Shown here: one piece after another, positions 1 to 5,043 of the stretch
Position numbering within the stretch: position 1 is the stretch's first letter
How the letters are laid out: every line of letters starts with the position of its first letter
Source: Christensenella sp. UBA767
GTDB lineage: Bacteria > Bacillota > Clostridia > Christensenellales > CAG-917
Assembly: GCA_002297185.1 (NCBI GenBank)
Contig: DBJV01000006.1
Location: 1 to 7,051, forward strand
Length of the DNA: 7,051 nt
Direction: 5' to 3'
Notes under the pieces: model-generated
What the model was told of the DNA's origin: nothing
Databases searched by the model: none
Seen by the model: only the letters and a program-made list of their open reading frames with translations
Translations under genes and position numbers: made by a program

Positions 1-130
1 AATGCTTGACTGCTGCGGTTACAATATTCCGTCTGAACTTGAAGATTATATCGACTACGAACGCTACGGCGAAAGTTTCAAATATGACGGCATAGAAGAA
101 TACAGCGACGGCTTAATCGAAATACAATAA
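1..130 (+). CDS. ArdA-like antirestriction protein, C-terminal end (5' partial)
   Basis: An open frame enters from the left edge and stops with TAA at 128-130, giving about 42 visible residues. The tail contains LDCCGYNIPSELEDYIDYERYG followed by an acidic, Tyr-rich end (FKYDGIEEYSDG). An 'L..YIDYE.YGR/E' segment close to the C-terminus is typical of ArdA, the DNA-mimic protein that plasmids and conjugative elements use to block type I restriction enzymes of a new host. The fragment is strongly acidic, as expected of a DNA mimic. The ATG at 2-4 is probably internal, since ArdA proteins are usually about 160-170 residues. The next gene follows after 41 bases in the same orientation and is probably co-transcribed. 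The family call is from memory of the motif on a short fragment and is moderately sure. Confidence 0.6.
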   Translation, partial: MLDCCGYNIPSELEDYIDYERYGESFKYDGIEEYSDGLIEIQ

Positions 131-171
131 GGAGTTTGAAGATAACCCATTAAAAACAAGGAGTTTCGCAT

Positions 172-408
172 ATGAAAATCGCAAATGAAATAAAAAAACA
201 AAAAGCAATCGAACTTATGAACAAATTAGATATTTACAAACCCTATATCAAAGGTTTCAAAGACAAAAACAGCGTTTGTTTCTATGAAAACTTTGGCGGA
301 TTTTGGGCTTATCAAGAGCCGGAACTCATGGCTAAAATCAAAGAATTTGAAGAAAAACACAACGTCCTTGTATACAACTACTTCACAAAGGCAGGCAAAA
401 ATGAGTAA
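172..408 (+). CDS. Small conserved-type mobile-element protein, function unknown (78 aa)
   Basis: This starts at an ATG with a good ribosome binding site, AAGGAG, 8 bases upstream. It is Lys/Glu-rich with no membrane segment or signal peptide. The N-terminal part (residues 1-28) looks helical and basic. The centre, KPYIKGFKDKNSVCFYENFGG then FWAYQEPELMAKIKEFEEKHN, resembles small uncharacterised proteins that I recall near ardA in clostridial conjugative elements. That likeness is from memory, and no function is known to me. Base composition is A-rich and visibly poorer in GC than the genes right of position 1836. The stop overlaps the start of the next gene by 8 bases (ATGAGTAA), indicating translational coupling. 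Confidence 0.7.
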   Translation: MKIANEIKKQKAIELMNKLDIYKPYIKGFKDKNSVCFYENFGGFWAYQEPELMAKIKEFEEKHNVLVYNYFTKAGKNE

Positions 409-817
409 GTTAGTAACAAGCGGATATATAGCAAAACTATTCAAACAAGCCGACAAAAACACAATTATCAGACGCCCTAATTTGCGACGGTTTGCAGAAC
501 AAAGCGGCGTCGAATATTATGTTCACGATACTGCTTGGCTTATAAACTTAGATGATTTTATGAGTAAAATAAACCCGCAAGGCGAACAGGTTAAGTGTGA
601 AATGCCGCTTCTAAGGAATAAGCACGACTCACTGATTCGTTTTAATCGGACTCATAAATATGCTGTAGATAAGCACACAATCGATAGATGCACGGCGTCG
701 GATAACGTATCTAAGTTTCTGCACGGGAGAATATGGATTATAAACTACCGCGAGTTGGAAAAAGAAATCGAACGTAGAGTTGAAGAAGGCTCGGAAAAGA
801 AACGCGAAAAATTATGA
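401..817 (+). CDS. Hypothetical 138-aa protein with two related halves, possible AlpA/excisionase-type DNA-binding protein
   Basis: The start at 401 is chosen because its ATG overlaps the upstream stop codon and is preceded by an AGG-rich stretch (AAAGGCAGG). An in-frame ATG at 284 would lie deep inside the previous gene. The protein is basic and soluble with no membrane segment. It seems to contain an internal repeat. Residues 44-57 (TAWLINLDDFMSKI) match residues 110-123 (RIWIINYRELEKEI), each preceded by an Arg/Lys-rich predicted helical region (about 20-40 and 80-105). A short helical unit ending in a 'hydrophobic-W-[IL]-I-N' strand followed by a helix is reminiscent of small winged-helix proteins of the AlpA/excisionase kind. 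That would suit a gene close to an element end. The fold assignment is a guess. The repeat is visible in the sequence. A terminator follows directly. Confidence 0.7.
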   Translation: MSKLVTSGYIAKLFKQADKNTIIRRPNLRRFAEQSGVEYYVHDTAWLINLDDFMSKINPQGEQVKCEMPLLRNKHDSLIRFNRTHKYAVDKHTIDRCTASDNVSKFLHGRIWIINYRELEKEIERRVEEGSEKKREKL

Positions 818-830
818 AACAGACATTATA

Positions 831-865
831 ATAGCCGGGGGTATTGAAACTCTCGGCTATTTTTT
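831..865 (+). terminator. Intrinsic terminator of the left-hand operon
   Basis: ATAGCCGGGGGT (831-842) pairs with ACTCTCGGCTAT (849-860) over 12 positions, including two G-T wobbles, around the 6-base loop ATTGAA. A run of T ends at 865. It lies 13 bases after the stop of the 138-residue protein. Confidence 0.9.
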
Positions 866-874
866 GTGTTGGGC

Positions 875-910
875 ATAAATAAAAGGAATCGCACCGACTG
901 ATACGATTCC
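875..910 (-). terminator. Intrinsic terminator of tRNA-Arg(CCT)
   Basis: On the minus strand GGAATCG (910-904) pairs with CGATTCC (891-885) and is followed by TTTTATTTAT (884-875). It starts 10 bases beyond the tRNA CCA end. It is back-to-back with the plus-strand terminator ending at 865. Confidence 0.8.
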
Positions 911-919
911 CAACGGAAG

Positions 920-997
920 TGGCGTCGGATCCCGGGCTCGAACCGGGGGCCTTTCGCTTAGGAGGCGAACGCTCATATCCAACTGAGCTAATCCGAC
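920..997 (-). tRNA. tRNA-Arg(CCT), intact, CCA encoded
   Basis: The minus strand folds into a complete cloverleaf. The acceptor GTCGGAT pairs with ATCCGAC. The D-arm is GCTC/GAGC and the anticodon stem is TTCGC/GCGAA. The loop CTCCTAA gives anticodon CCT, which reads AGG. The T-arm is CCCGG-TTCGAGC-CCGGG, the discriminator is G, and the CCA is genome-encoded at 922-920. It lies on the apparent element side of the attachment junction. It shares an 18-base block covering the anticodon arm with the truncated tRNA at 1199-1238, but its acceptor stem is different. It is therefore a separate isoacceptor gene and not the restored copy of that one. Confidence 0.95.
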
Positions 998-1006
998 ATC
1001 TCTTTT

Positions 1007-1034
1007 ATTTTACTCAAATTGGCTGAAAAATCAA
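1007..1034 (-). promoter_or_regulatory. Promoter of tRNA-Arg(CCT)
   Basis: The minus strand has TTGATT (1034-1029), a 16-base spacer and TAAAAT (1012-1007). Transcription would start within a few bases of the tRNA 5' end at 997. Confidence 0.55.
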
Positions 1035-1093
1035 TGGTTTGAAGTTTATCAAACAAAAGATATTTAATGTTTTGAAAGACAGTTTCAGCATTG

Positions 1094-1120
1094 AAAACTA
1101 TGCCAAAACTATGCCAAAAC
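1094..1120 (+). repeat. Tandem 11-bp repeat beside the attachment junction
   Basis: AAAACTATGCC occurs twice in direct succession (1094-1104 and 1105-1115), followed by a partial third unit AAAAC (1116-1120). Short direct repeats about 80-100 bases from an att core are what arm-type integrase or excisionase binding sites look like. That role is inferred. Confidence 0.75.
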
Positions 1121-1128
1121 GTTACTCA

Positions 1129-1175
1129 ACACAATATATTGACTTAAAATTACTGCTAAAACACAATATATTGTG
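1129..1175 (+). repeat. Two copies of a 13-bp repeat with palindromic core
   Basis: ACACAATATATTG occurs at 1129-1141 and 1161-1173, offset by 32 bases, about three helical turns. The second copy is extended into the perfect 14-bp palindrome CACAATATATTGTG (1162-1175). The first keeps the palindromic core CAATATATTG. They end 24 bases from the tRNA-derived core. They are candidate binding sites for a recombinase or directionality factor. Confidence 0.75.
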
Positions 1176-1198
1176 GTTTTTACGGGCTAAATCCGCAC

Positions 1199-1216
1199 CT
1201 TAGGAGGCGAACGCTC
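1199..1216 (-). repeat. Putative att core, shared with intact tRNA-Arg at 957-974
   Basis: The 18-base sequence CTTAGGAGGCGAACGCTC (plus strand) is identical at 957-974 and 1199-1216. It covers the anticodon loop and the 5' strand of the anticodon stem of both tRNA-Arg(CCT) sequences. Similarity of the second tRNA to a real tRNA gene stops at its left edge. Anticodon loops are common crossover sites for tyrosine recombinases. Part of the identity is expected simply because both decode AGG. Confidence 0.55.
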
Positions 1217-1238
1217 TATCCTGCTGAGCTACGGAAAC
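1199..1238 (-). pseudogene. Truncated tRNA-Arg(CCT), 5' half only
   Basis: The minus strand reads acceptor GTTTCCG (1238-1232), then TA, D-stem GCTC, loop AGCAGGATA, GAGC, anticodon 5' strand TTCGC and loop CTCCTAA. One base later the match ends. The following bases GGTGCGG cannot close the anticodon stem, which needs GCGAA, and no T-arm or CGGAAAC acceptor partner follows within the next 200 bases. Neither can the 3' half of the tRNA at 920-997 serve, because its acceptor strand is ATCCGAC. The gene was therefore cut in the anticodon arm. Its 3' half presumably lies at the far end of an inserted element off the left edge. Confidence 0.75.
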
Positions 1239-1250
1239 TTGCGTGCTTTT

Positions 1251-1279
1251 ATAATAACACAATGATTGCCAAAAATCAA
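1251..1279 (-). promoter_or_regulatory. Surviving promoter of the truncated tRNA-Arg
   Basis: The minus strand has TTGATT (1279-1274), a 17-base spacer and TATTAT (1256-1251), placed 13 bases before the tRNA 5' end. The same decamer around the -35 box (AAAAATCAAT on the plus strand) occurs at 1271-1280 and upstream of the intact tRNA-Arg at 1026-1035. If active, it now transcribes leftwards into the presumed element. Confidence 0.55.
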
Positions 1280-1471
1280 TTTTTGGATGTTATTTGTTAA
1301 CATATGTATTTCAATGACGTTATTATATATCATTGCAAAAGAGGTTGTAAACGGTATTTATAAAGATGCAAAACTTGCAAATAAAAGTATAAGCGAGTAG
1401 AATCGAATGTAATGGAAGGTAACGTTGGTAGAGGCGCAAAAGCAATATTTTTTTAATATTTGCGAAATAAC
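1280..1471. other. Intergenic stretch with no recognised gene
   Basis: No credible ORF, RNA or repeat family is visible on either strand. The only structure is an AT-rich inverted repeat near 1442-1463 (GCAATATT, T-run, AATATTTGC) directly upstream of the tRNA-Pro promoter, which could act as an UP-like element. The stretch is probably ordinary host spacer. Confidence 0.5.
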
Positions 1472-1500
1472 TTGTCAAAATTGTTTTTTTGGGTTACAAT
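1472..1500 (+). promoter_or_regulatory. Strong sigma-A-type promoter of tRNA-Pro
   Basis: TTGTCA (1472-1477), a spacer of exactly 17 bases, and TACAAT (1495-1500). Each box matches consensus at five of six positions. The start would be near 1507, leaving about 57 bases of 5' precursor before tRNA-Pro. Confidence 0.8.
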
Positions 1501-1563
1501 ACCTTTGCTGTTTGAAATGGAAGAGCAGATCTTTTCAAAATGCAAGAAGAAAAACTTTATATA

Positions 1564-1640
1564 CGGGGTATAGCGCAGTTTGGTAGCGCGCTTGACTGGG
1601 GGTCAAGAGGCCATGGGTTCAAGTCCCGTTACTCCGACCA
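1564..1640 (+). tRNA. tRNA-Pro(GGG), CCA encoded
   Basis: The acceptor CGGGGTA pairs with TACTCCG (one G-T). The D-arm is GCGC/GCGC and the anticodon stem is CTTGA/TCAAG. The loop CTGGGGG gives anticodon GGG, which reads CCC and CCT by wobble. The T-arm is ATGGG-TTCAAGT-CCCGT, the discriminator is A, and CCA is at 1638-1640. The C1-G72 pair is usual for bacterial tRNA-Pro. Two short open frames crossing this region are spurious. Confidence 0.95.
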
Positions 1641-1648
1641 AGAAACTA

Positions 1649-1675
1649 TGCGAGTGCAAAAGCACTCGCATTTTT
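1649..1675 (+). terminator. Intrinsic terminator of tRNA-Pro
   Basis: TGCGAGTGC (1649-1657) and GCACTCGCA (1662-1670) form a perfect 9-bp stem around AAAA, followed by TTTTT (1671-1675). It begins 8 bases after the tRNA CCA. Confidence 0.92.
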
Positions 1676-1728
1676 ATATATGTGTGCGCACTTTGCTGTG
1701 CAAGAGAGTGTGCACACATATATAAAAA
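1671..1728. repeat. Long 22-bp inverted repeat (hairpin) between convergent genes
   Basis: Arm 1671-1692 is the reverse complement of arm 1707-1728 at 21 of 22 positions. The exception can pair as G-T in one strand. The loop at 1693-1706 can extend the stem by TTGC/GCAA. The arm starts on the T-run of the tRNA-Pro terminator and ends on the A-run that is the U-tract of the LysR terminator. It therefore sits as a central hairpin linking two terminators. Confidence 0.85.
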
Positions 1729-1748
1729 ACGGCACAATACTTGTGCCG
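1724..1748 (-). terminator. Intrinsic terminator of the LysR-type gene
   Basis: On the minus strand CGGCACAA (1748-1741) pairs with TTGTGCCG (1737-1730) around a 3-base loop, followed by TTTTTT (1729-1724). It lies 87 bases beyond the stop of the LysR-type gene and is the only good terminator in that interval. Confidence 0.85.
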
Positions 1749-1835
1749 AGTTTCTTGAATTGGCACGAACGAAGTGAGCATCTCTAAACCACGCGGAACC
1801 ATACTAAAATATTGTGATTTGCATTTCTACCCCGT

Positions 1836-2744
1836 TTATTTTTTGAGGGCGTTTGACATGTCGTTGTAGGCTTTGGATATGTCTTCTATGATGTCGGGGT
1901 GCGAGAAAGTGCGGTGATAGACGATTGCGGTTTCGCGAATCATGCTTAGATTCTCGATCGGGAGTGCAACGAGCGAGCCTTTGTTGATTTCCTTGTAGCA
2001 CGCGCTCTTTGAAAGTATGGATACGCCGATGTCTTTCTTGACAAGGTTGCGGATGGTGGCGATGCTGTCAACCTCTATCGTTACGTCGAAATCGTCAAGG
2101 GATTCGCCTATGGACGTGAGCGCGCTTTCAAACTTCTCACGGGTGGAAGAAGAGGGCAGGCGCAAGATGAGGTGCTGCTTTTTGAGTTCGGAAAGGGTGA
2201 TTGCCGTCTTTTTGGCAAGCGGATTCTTGGGAGACGTCATACAAAGCAACATATCCGTGTCGATAACCATAAAGTTGAAAGACGGATTGGTTGGTTTTTC
2301 CTCGATAATGGCGATATCGATTTCAAAATTTTCCAACATATCATAAAGATTTTTTATGTTGTCAGTTATCAATGTTATGTTGAGGTTATCGTCGCCGAGT
2401 GCCATTTTGGACAAAGCCTCGACCATAAAACCGCTTTCTTGCGTGTGCGTGATGCCTATGCGGATTTTGCTGATATTATATTTGGCGTTCTTGATTTTCT
2501 CTTGCATCTTCTCGGCGAGGGCTTTCATTCTGCGAGCGTACAAGAGCGCGATTTCACCCTCTGCTGAGAGGACGAGTTCGCCTTTTTTGCGCAAAAACAG
2601 CGTTGTATTCAACTCTTCTTCCAGTCTTTTTATGTGTTGGCTTACGGCAGGTTGGGTAAGCGACAAAATCTCGCCGGCTTTTGTAAAGTTCTTGGTTTCG
2701 CACACGGTGATAAGCGTGTCGAGTCTATCGTCAAGCAATGACAT
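1836..2744 (-). CDS. LysR-type transcriptional regulator
   Basis: At 302 residues it has the usual LysR length. Residues 1-60 form the winged helix-turn-helix: LDTLITVCETKNFTKAGEIL, then LTQPAVSQHIKRLEEELNTTLF, the hallmark recognition helix. A linker helix spans about 60-90. The effector-binding domain runs from about 92 (ISKIRIGITHTQESG) to the C-terminus, with a typical second-lobe 'VKKDIGVSILSKSA' segment. Such proteins bind DNA as tetramers and switch a neighbouring promoter in response to a small ligand. The ATG at 2744 is supported by GAGGTG five bases upstream. It is divergent from the antiporter/MgtC operon across a 137-bp gap, so that operon is its likely target and it probably also represses itself. 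The ligand cannot be told from sequence. Family call is sure. Confidence 0.95.
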   Translation of the reverse strand: MSLLDDRLDTLITVCETKNFTKAGEILSLTQPAVSQHIKRLEEELNTTLFLRKKGELVLSAEGEIALLYARRMKALAEKMQEKIKNAKYNISKIRIGITHTQESGFMVEALSKMALGDDNLNITLITDNIKNLYDMLENFEIDIAIIEEKPTNPSFNFMVIDTDMLLCMTSPKNPLAKKTAITLSELKKQHLILRLPSSSTREKFESALTSIGESLDDFDVTIEVDSIATIRNLVKKDIGVSILSKSACYKEINKGSLVALPIENLSMIRETAIVYHRTFSHPDIIEDISKAYNDMSNALKK

Positions 2745-2763
2745 AATACACCTCGATTATTAC

Positions 2764-2789
2764 GGATAGTTATCAATATATAAATATCC
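2764..2789. repeat. Imperfect dyad in the LysR/antiporter intergenic region
   Basis: GGATA (2764-2768) and TATCC (2785-2789) form a 5-bp inverted repeat over an AT-rich centre. Inside it is GATAGTTATC (2765-2774). It could be an additional, activation-type LysR half-site region downstream of the LysR promoter. The pattern is short and could be chance. Confidence 0.3.
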
Positions 2790-2812
2790 ATAATTTGACT
2801 TTATGATGACAA
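2783..2812 (-). promoter_or_regulatory. Possible promoter of the LysR-type gene
   Basis: The minus strand has TTGTCA (2812-2807), an 18-base spacer and GATATT (2788-2783). The -35 box falls inside the palindrome at 2801-2820, so one bound protein could affect both directions. The -10 box is a moderate match. Confidence 0.35.
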
Positions 2813-2823
2813 AATCATAACAT
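2795..2823 (+). promoter_or_regulatory. Promoter of antiporter-MgtC operon with palindromic operator in its spacer
   Basis: TTGACT (2795-2800) and TAACAT (2818-2823) are separated by exactly 17 bases. The perfect inverted repeat TTATGAT-gacaaa-ATCATAA (2801-2820) begins right after the -35 box and runs into the -10 box. A protein bound here would sit between or over both boxes. The predicted start is near 2830, giving a leader of about 50 bases before the ATG at 2882. Confidence 0.6.
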
Positions 2824-2881
2824 AGCATTACGAACTTGGCAAGACAAATCCGAAAAATAAACGGAAAGTCGAGGTGAAAAG

Positions 2882-4291
2882 ATGTTGTTGCAAAATTTTT
2901 CAAGCGTATCGCAAGTCATAATATCCGTCGCAGTTATGTTGATTGCGGGATACGTTATGTCGCGCTTGACCAAAAAATTGAAACTCCCTAACGTTACGGG
3001 ATATATTATCGCGGGCATACTGATTGGTCCGTATTGCATCAACGTTATTCCGACCAAAGTCGTGGAAGGAATGAGTTTCCTTGCGGATATCGCGCTTGCG
3101 TTTATTGCGTTCAGTACAGGCGAGTTCTTTAAGATGTCCACGCTCAAAAAGAACGGCGGAAAGAATATTATTATCACCGTATTCGAGGCGTTGCTTGCAT
3201 CTATCGTGGTGTTCTTGGTGATGTATTTCGCACTCGGTTTGAGTTTGCCTTTCTCAATCGTGCTTGGCGCGCTTGCGGCGGCTACCGCTCCTGCATCCAC
3301 GATGATGACGATAAGACAGACCAATTCGAAGGGCGATTTTGTGGATACACTCTTGCAGGTCGTGGCACTCGACGACGTTGTGGGACTTGTGGCGTTTTCC
3401 GTGGCAATTGCGGTTGCCACCGCATCGCTTGCAGGCACCGTTACCGTCGGAAACGTGCTGCTGCCTATCGTATATAACATCGTTGCGTTTGTGGTGGGCG
3501 GCGTGCTTGGATTTTTGCTCAAATTGCTCATTTCAAAACGCTCGACGGACAATAGGCTTATCATTGCAGTTGCGACGATATTCGGATTTTGCGGAATATG
3601 CTCGTTTATGGACGTGTCGCCGCTGCTCGGTTGTATGGCGATGGGCACGGTGTATATGAACACGTCAAACGACGATAAGCTTTTCAAACAACTCAATTAT
3701 TTCTCGCCGCCTATTCTGCTGTTGTTCTTCGTGCGCTCTGGCGTAAACTTCAAACTCGACGCACTCGTTACAAGCGGCGGCTCGGTGGGAGGAGTGTCTT
3801 TGCTCGTGATCGGAGTGGTGTATTTCTTTGTGAGAATACTCGGCAAGTACGGCGGCTCTTTCCTCGGATGTCTTGTGACCAAAAAGGACAAGAAAGTGCG
3901 CAATTATCTCGGACTTGCGCTCATACCGCAGGCAGGCGTCGCCATAGGTCTTGCCACGCTTGCATCTAGAACGATTGGCGGAGATATGGGAAGTGCGCTC
4001 GAAACCATAATACTTGCATCAAGCGTGCTATACGAACTAATAGGCCCTGCGTGCGCGAAACTTGCGCTGTATCTATCAAAATCCTACTCAAACGACATAA
4101 ATACGGTCGTTCCTGACGAGCAGGTGGAAGGTGCTGAGCAAAAGAACGACGTCGAGGTGCTTATAGACAAAATCAACCATATAAGACAGGCGTTGCCACC
4201 TCCCGAACCCGTCCAAGAGGACGAAAAGGCGTTTGACGATGCCGCAGAAGAATACTACTTGCTCAATTCGAGACAACGTGTGAAGAGATAG
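2882..4291 (+). CDS. CPA2-family cation/proton antiporter (NapA/KefB-like membrane domain)
   Basis: This is a 469-residue integral membrane protein exchanging H+ for Na+ or K+ across the cytoplasmic membrane. About 12-13 hydrophobic segments run from residue 10 to about 397. Family marks are LKLPNVTGYIIAGILIGP (33-50), the TM4-type AAATAPAS stretch (132-139), the ion-binding ALDDVVG (162-168) with adjacent Asp164-Asp165, and ALIPQAGVAIGLA (346-358). Two adjacent acids are the pattern of electrogenic NapA-type exchangers. KefB/KefC-type proteins have a different pair there. Residues 398-469 form an acidic soluble tail with no NAD-binding RCK domain. GAGGTG lies 5 bases before the ATG. It is divergent from the LysR gene and followed after 10 bases by an MgtC-like gene in the same operon. 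Family is sure. Which cation is carried is inferred. Confidence 0.92.
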   Translation: MLLQNFSSVSQVIISVAVMLIAGYVMSRLTKKLKLPNVTGYIIAGILIGPYCINVIPTKVVEGMSFLADIALAFIAFSTGEFFKMSTLKKNGGKNIIITVFEALLASIVVFLVMYFALGLSLPFSIVLGALAAATAPASTMMTIRQTNSKGDFVDTLLQVVALDDVVGLVAFSVAIAVATASLAGTVTVGNVLLPIVYNIVAFVVGGVLGFLLKLLISKRSTDNRLIIAVATIFGFCGICSFMDVSPLLGCMAMGTVYMNTSNDDKLFKQLNYFSPPILLLFFVRSGVNFKLDALVTSGGSVGGVSLLVIGVVYFFVRILGKYGGSFLGCLVTKKDKKVRNYLGLALIPQAGVAIGLATLASRTIGGDMGSALETIILASSVLYELIGPACAKLALYLSKSYSNDINTVVPDEQVEGAEQKNDVEVLIDKINHIRQALPPPEPVQEDEKAFDDAAEEYYLLNSRQRVKR

Positions 4292-4301
4292 GAGGTGCAA
4301 A

Positions 4302-5012
4302 ATGAATTATATCGATCCGCTTGCTAAGGTTATGGGGGAATGGTCTTATACCGTTACGGTATATTCCATATTGTTGAGGGTGTTGGTACCCGTGCTGTTT
4401 GCGTTCTACGTGGGGTGCGAAAGATCCACTAAAGGACACACCGCAGGACTTAAAACGTTCATTTTGCTCTCGCTGTCGTCAACGGCGTGTATGCTTATCG
4501 ACGCAAGTTTCGGACTCAAAGTGCCGGTATGCTCGATAGGCGCGATTATAGGCACGGCAATGCTCGGCGGCAACTCAATTCTGTTTGGCGCAAAGAACCA
4601 AATCAAAGGTCTTACGACGTCGGCGTGGCTGTGGTCGTGCAGCATCTTCGGGCTTATCGTGGGCGCAGGGTTATACACGATTGCTCTTGTGTTGCTCGTG
4701 GTATATGTGGTGATTTTGCAAGCGTTCCCGACTCTCGAAAAATACCTTAAACAACGCTCCAACCACTTTGAAATTCACCTTGAATTGTTGTCCAAAAACG
4801 ACTTGCAAACGTTTATGTCAACCCTACGTCAACTGGGCATGCGCATAGACGACGTGGAACTCAATTCGGCTTTTATCAACTCGGGGCTCAGCGTGTATTC
4901 TTTGCGACTTTCAATCGAAAGCAAAGAACTCAAGAAATACAAAACGCACGACGAGATTATCGAGGCTTTGAGGAGTATCGAATACATCCACTATATCGAA
5001 GAAATAAAATGA
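4302..5012 (+). CDS. MgtC/SapB-family membrane protein with C-terminal ACT-like domain
   Basis: At 236 residues it has the normal length for MgtC. The membrane part (about 20-142) contains GCERSTKGHTAGLKT (38-52), matching the family 'GlER...G..AGLRT' signature. It also contains IGTAMLGG...AKNQIKGLTTSAWLW then GLIVGAGLY (83-125), the conserved second half. Residues about 153-234 form a soluble beta-alpha-beta domain like the ACT-type tail of MgtC. Salmonella MgtC is a virulence factor needed at low Mg2+ that acts on the F1Fo ATP synthase. Other family members are linked to cation or acid stress. GGAGGT (4291-4296) overlaps the stop codon of the antiporter gene, so the two are translated from one message. 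The usual first-TM Gly/Ala-rich 'GFLGAG' is changed to GTAMLGG here. Function in this host is inferred only. Confidence 0.85.
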   Translation: MNYIDPLAKVMGEWSYTVTVYSILLRVLVPVLFAFYVGCERSTKGHTAGLKTFILLSLSSTACMLIDASFGLKVPVCSIGAIIGTAMLGGNSILFGAKNQIKGLTTSAWLWSCSIFGLIVGAGLYTIALVLLVVYVVILQAFPTLEKYLKQRSNHFEIHLELLSKNDLQTFMSTLRQLGMRIDDVELNSAFINSGLSVYSLRLSIESKELKKYKTHDEIIEALRSIEYIHYIEEIK

Positions 5013-5043
5013 TTTGATTTTGGGAGGTCGGGAGGGAGACGGT

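Noticed and set aside
284..400. Upstream extension of the 138-residue gene to an ATG at 284 (177 residues)
   Set aside because: It would overlap most of the preceding 78-residue gene, and the extra residues look like an out-of-frame translation of it. The ATG at 401 overlaps the upstream stop as expected for coupled genes.
1094..1175. A CRISPR-like array
   Set aside because: The repeats are only 11-13 bp, with two copies each and no spacers of regular length. They fit recombinase arm sites better.
957..1216. A 242-bp mini-element bounded by the two 18-base cores
   Set aside because: The host tRNA would then be the 5' half at 1199-1238 plus the 3' half at 920-974, but GTTTCCG cannot pair with ATCCGAC. 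The two tRNA genes are therefore distinct.
1540..1777. Two short plus-strand open frames of 61 and 65 residues across the tRNA-Pro region
   Set aside because: They run through the tRNA-Pro gene and its terminator, and the apparent protein is translated tRNA.
2815..3696. A 293-residue minus-strand open frame opposite the antiporter
   Set aside because: It is low-complexity Ser/Thr/Ile-rich translation antisense to a clear membrane-protein gene. It is a shadow of codon bias.
5021..5035. A G-quadruplex after the MgtC-like gene
   Set aside because: Only three runs of three G are present in the GGGAGGTCGGGAGGG stretch. The fourth run has two, so a stable quadruplex is not well supported.
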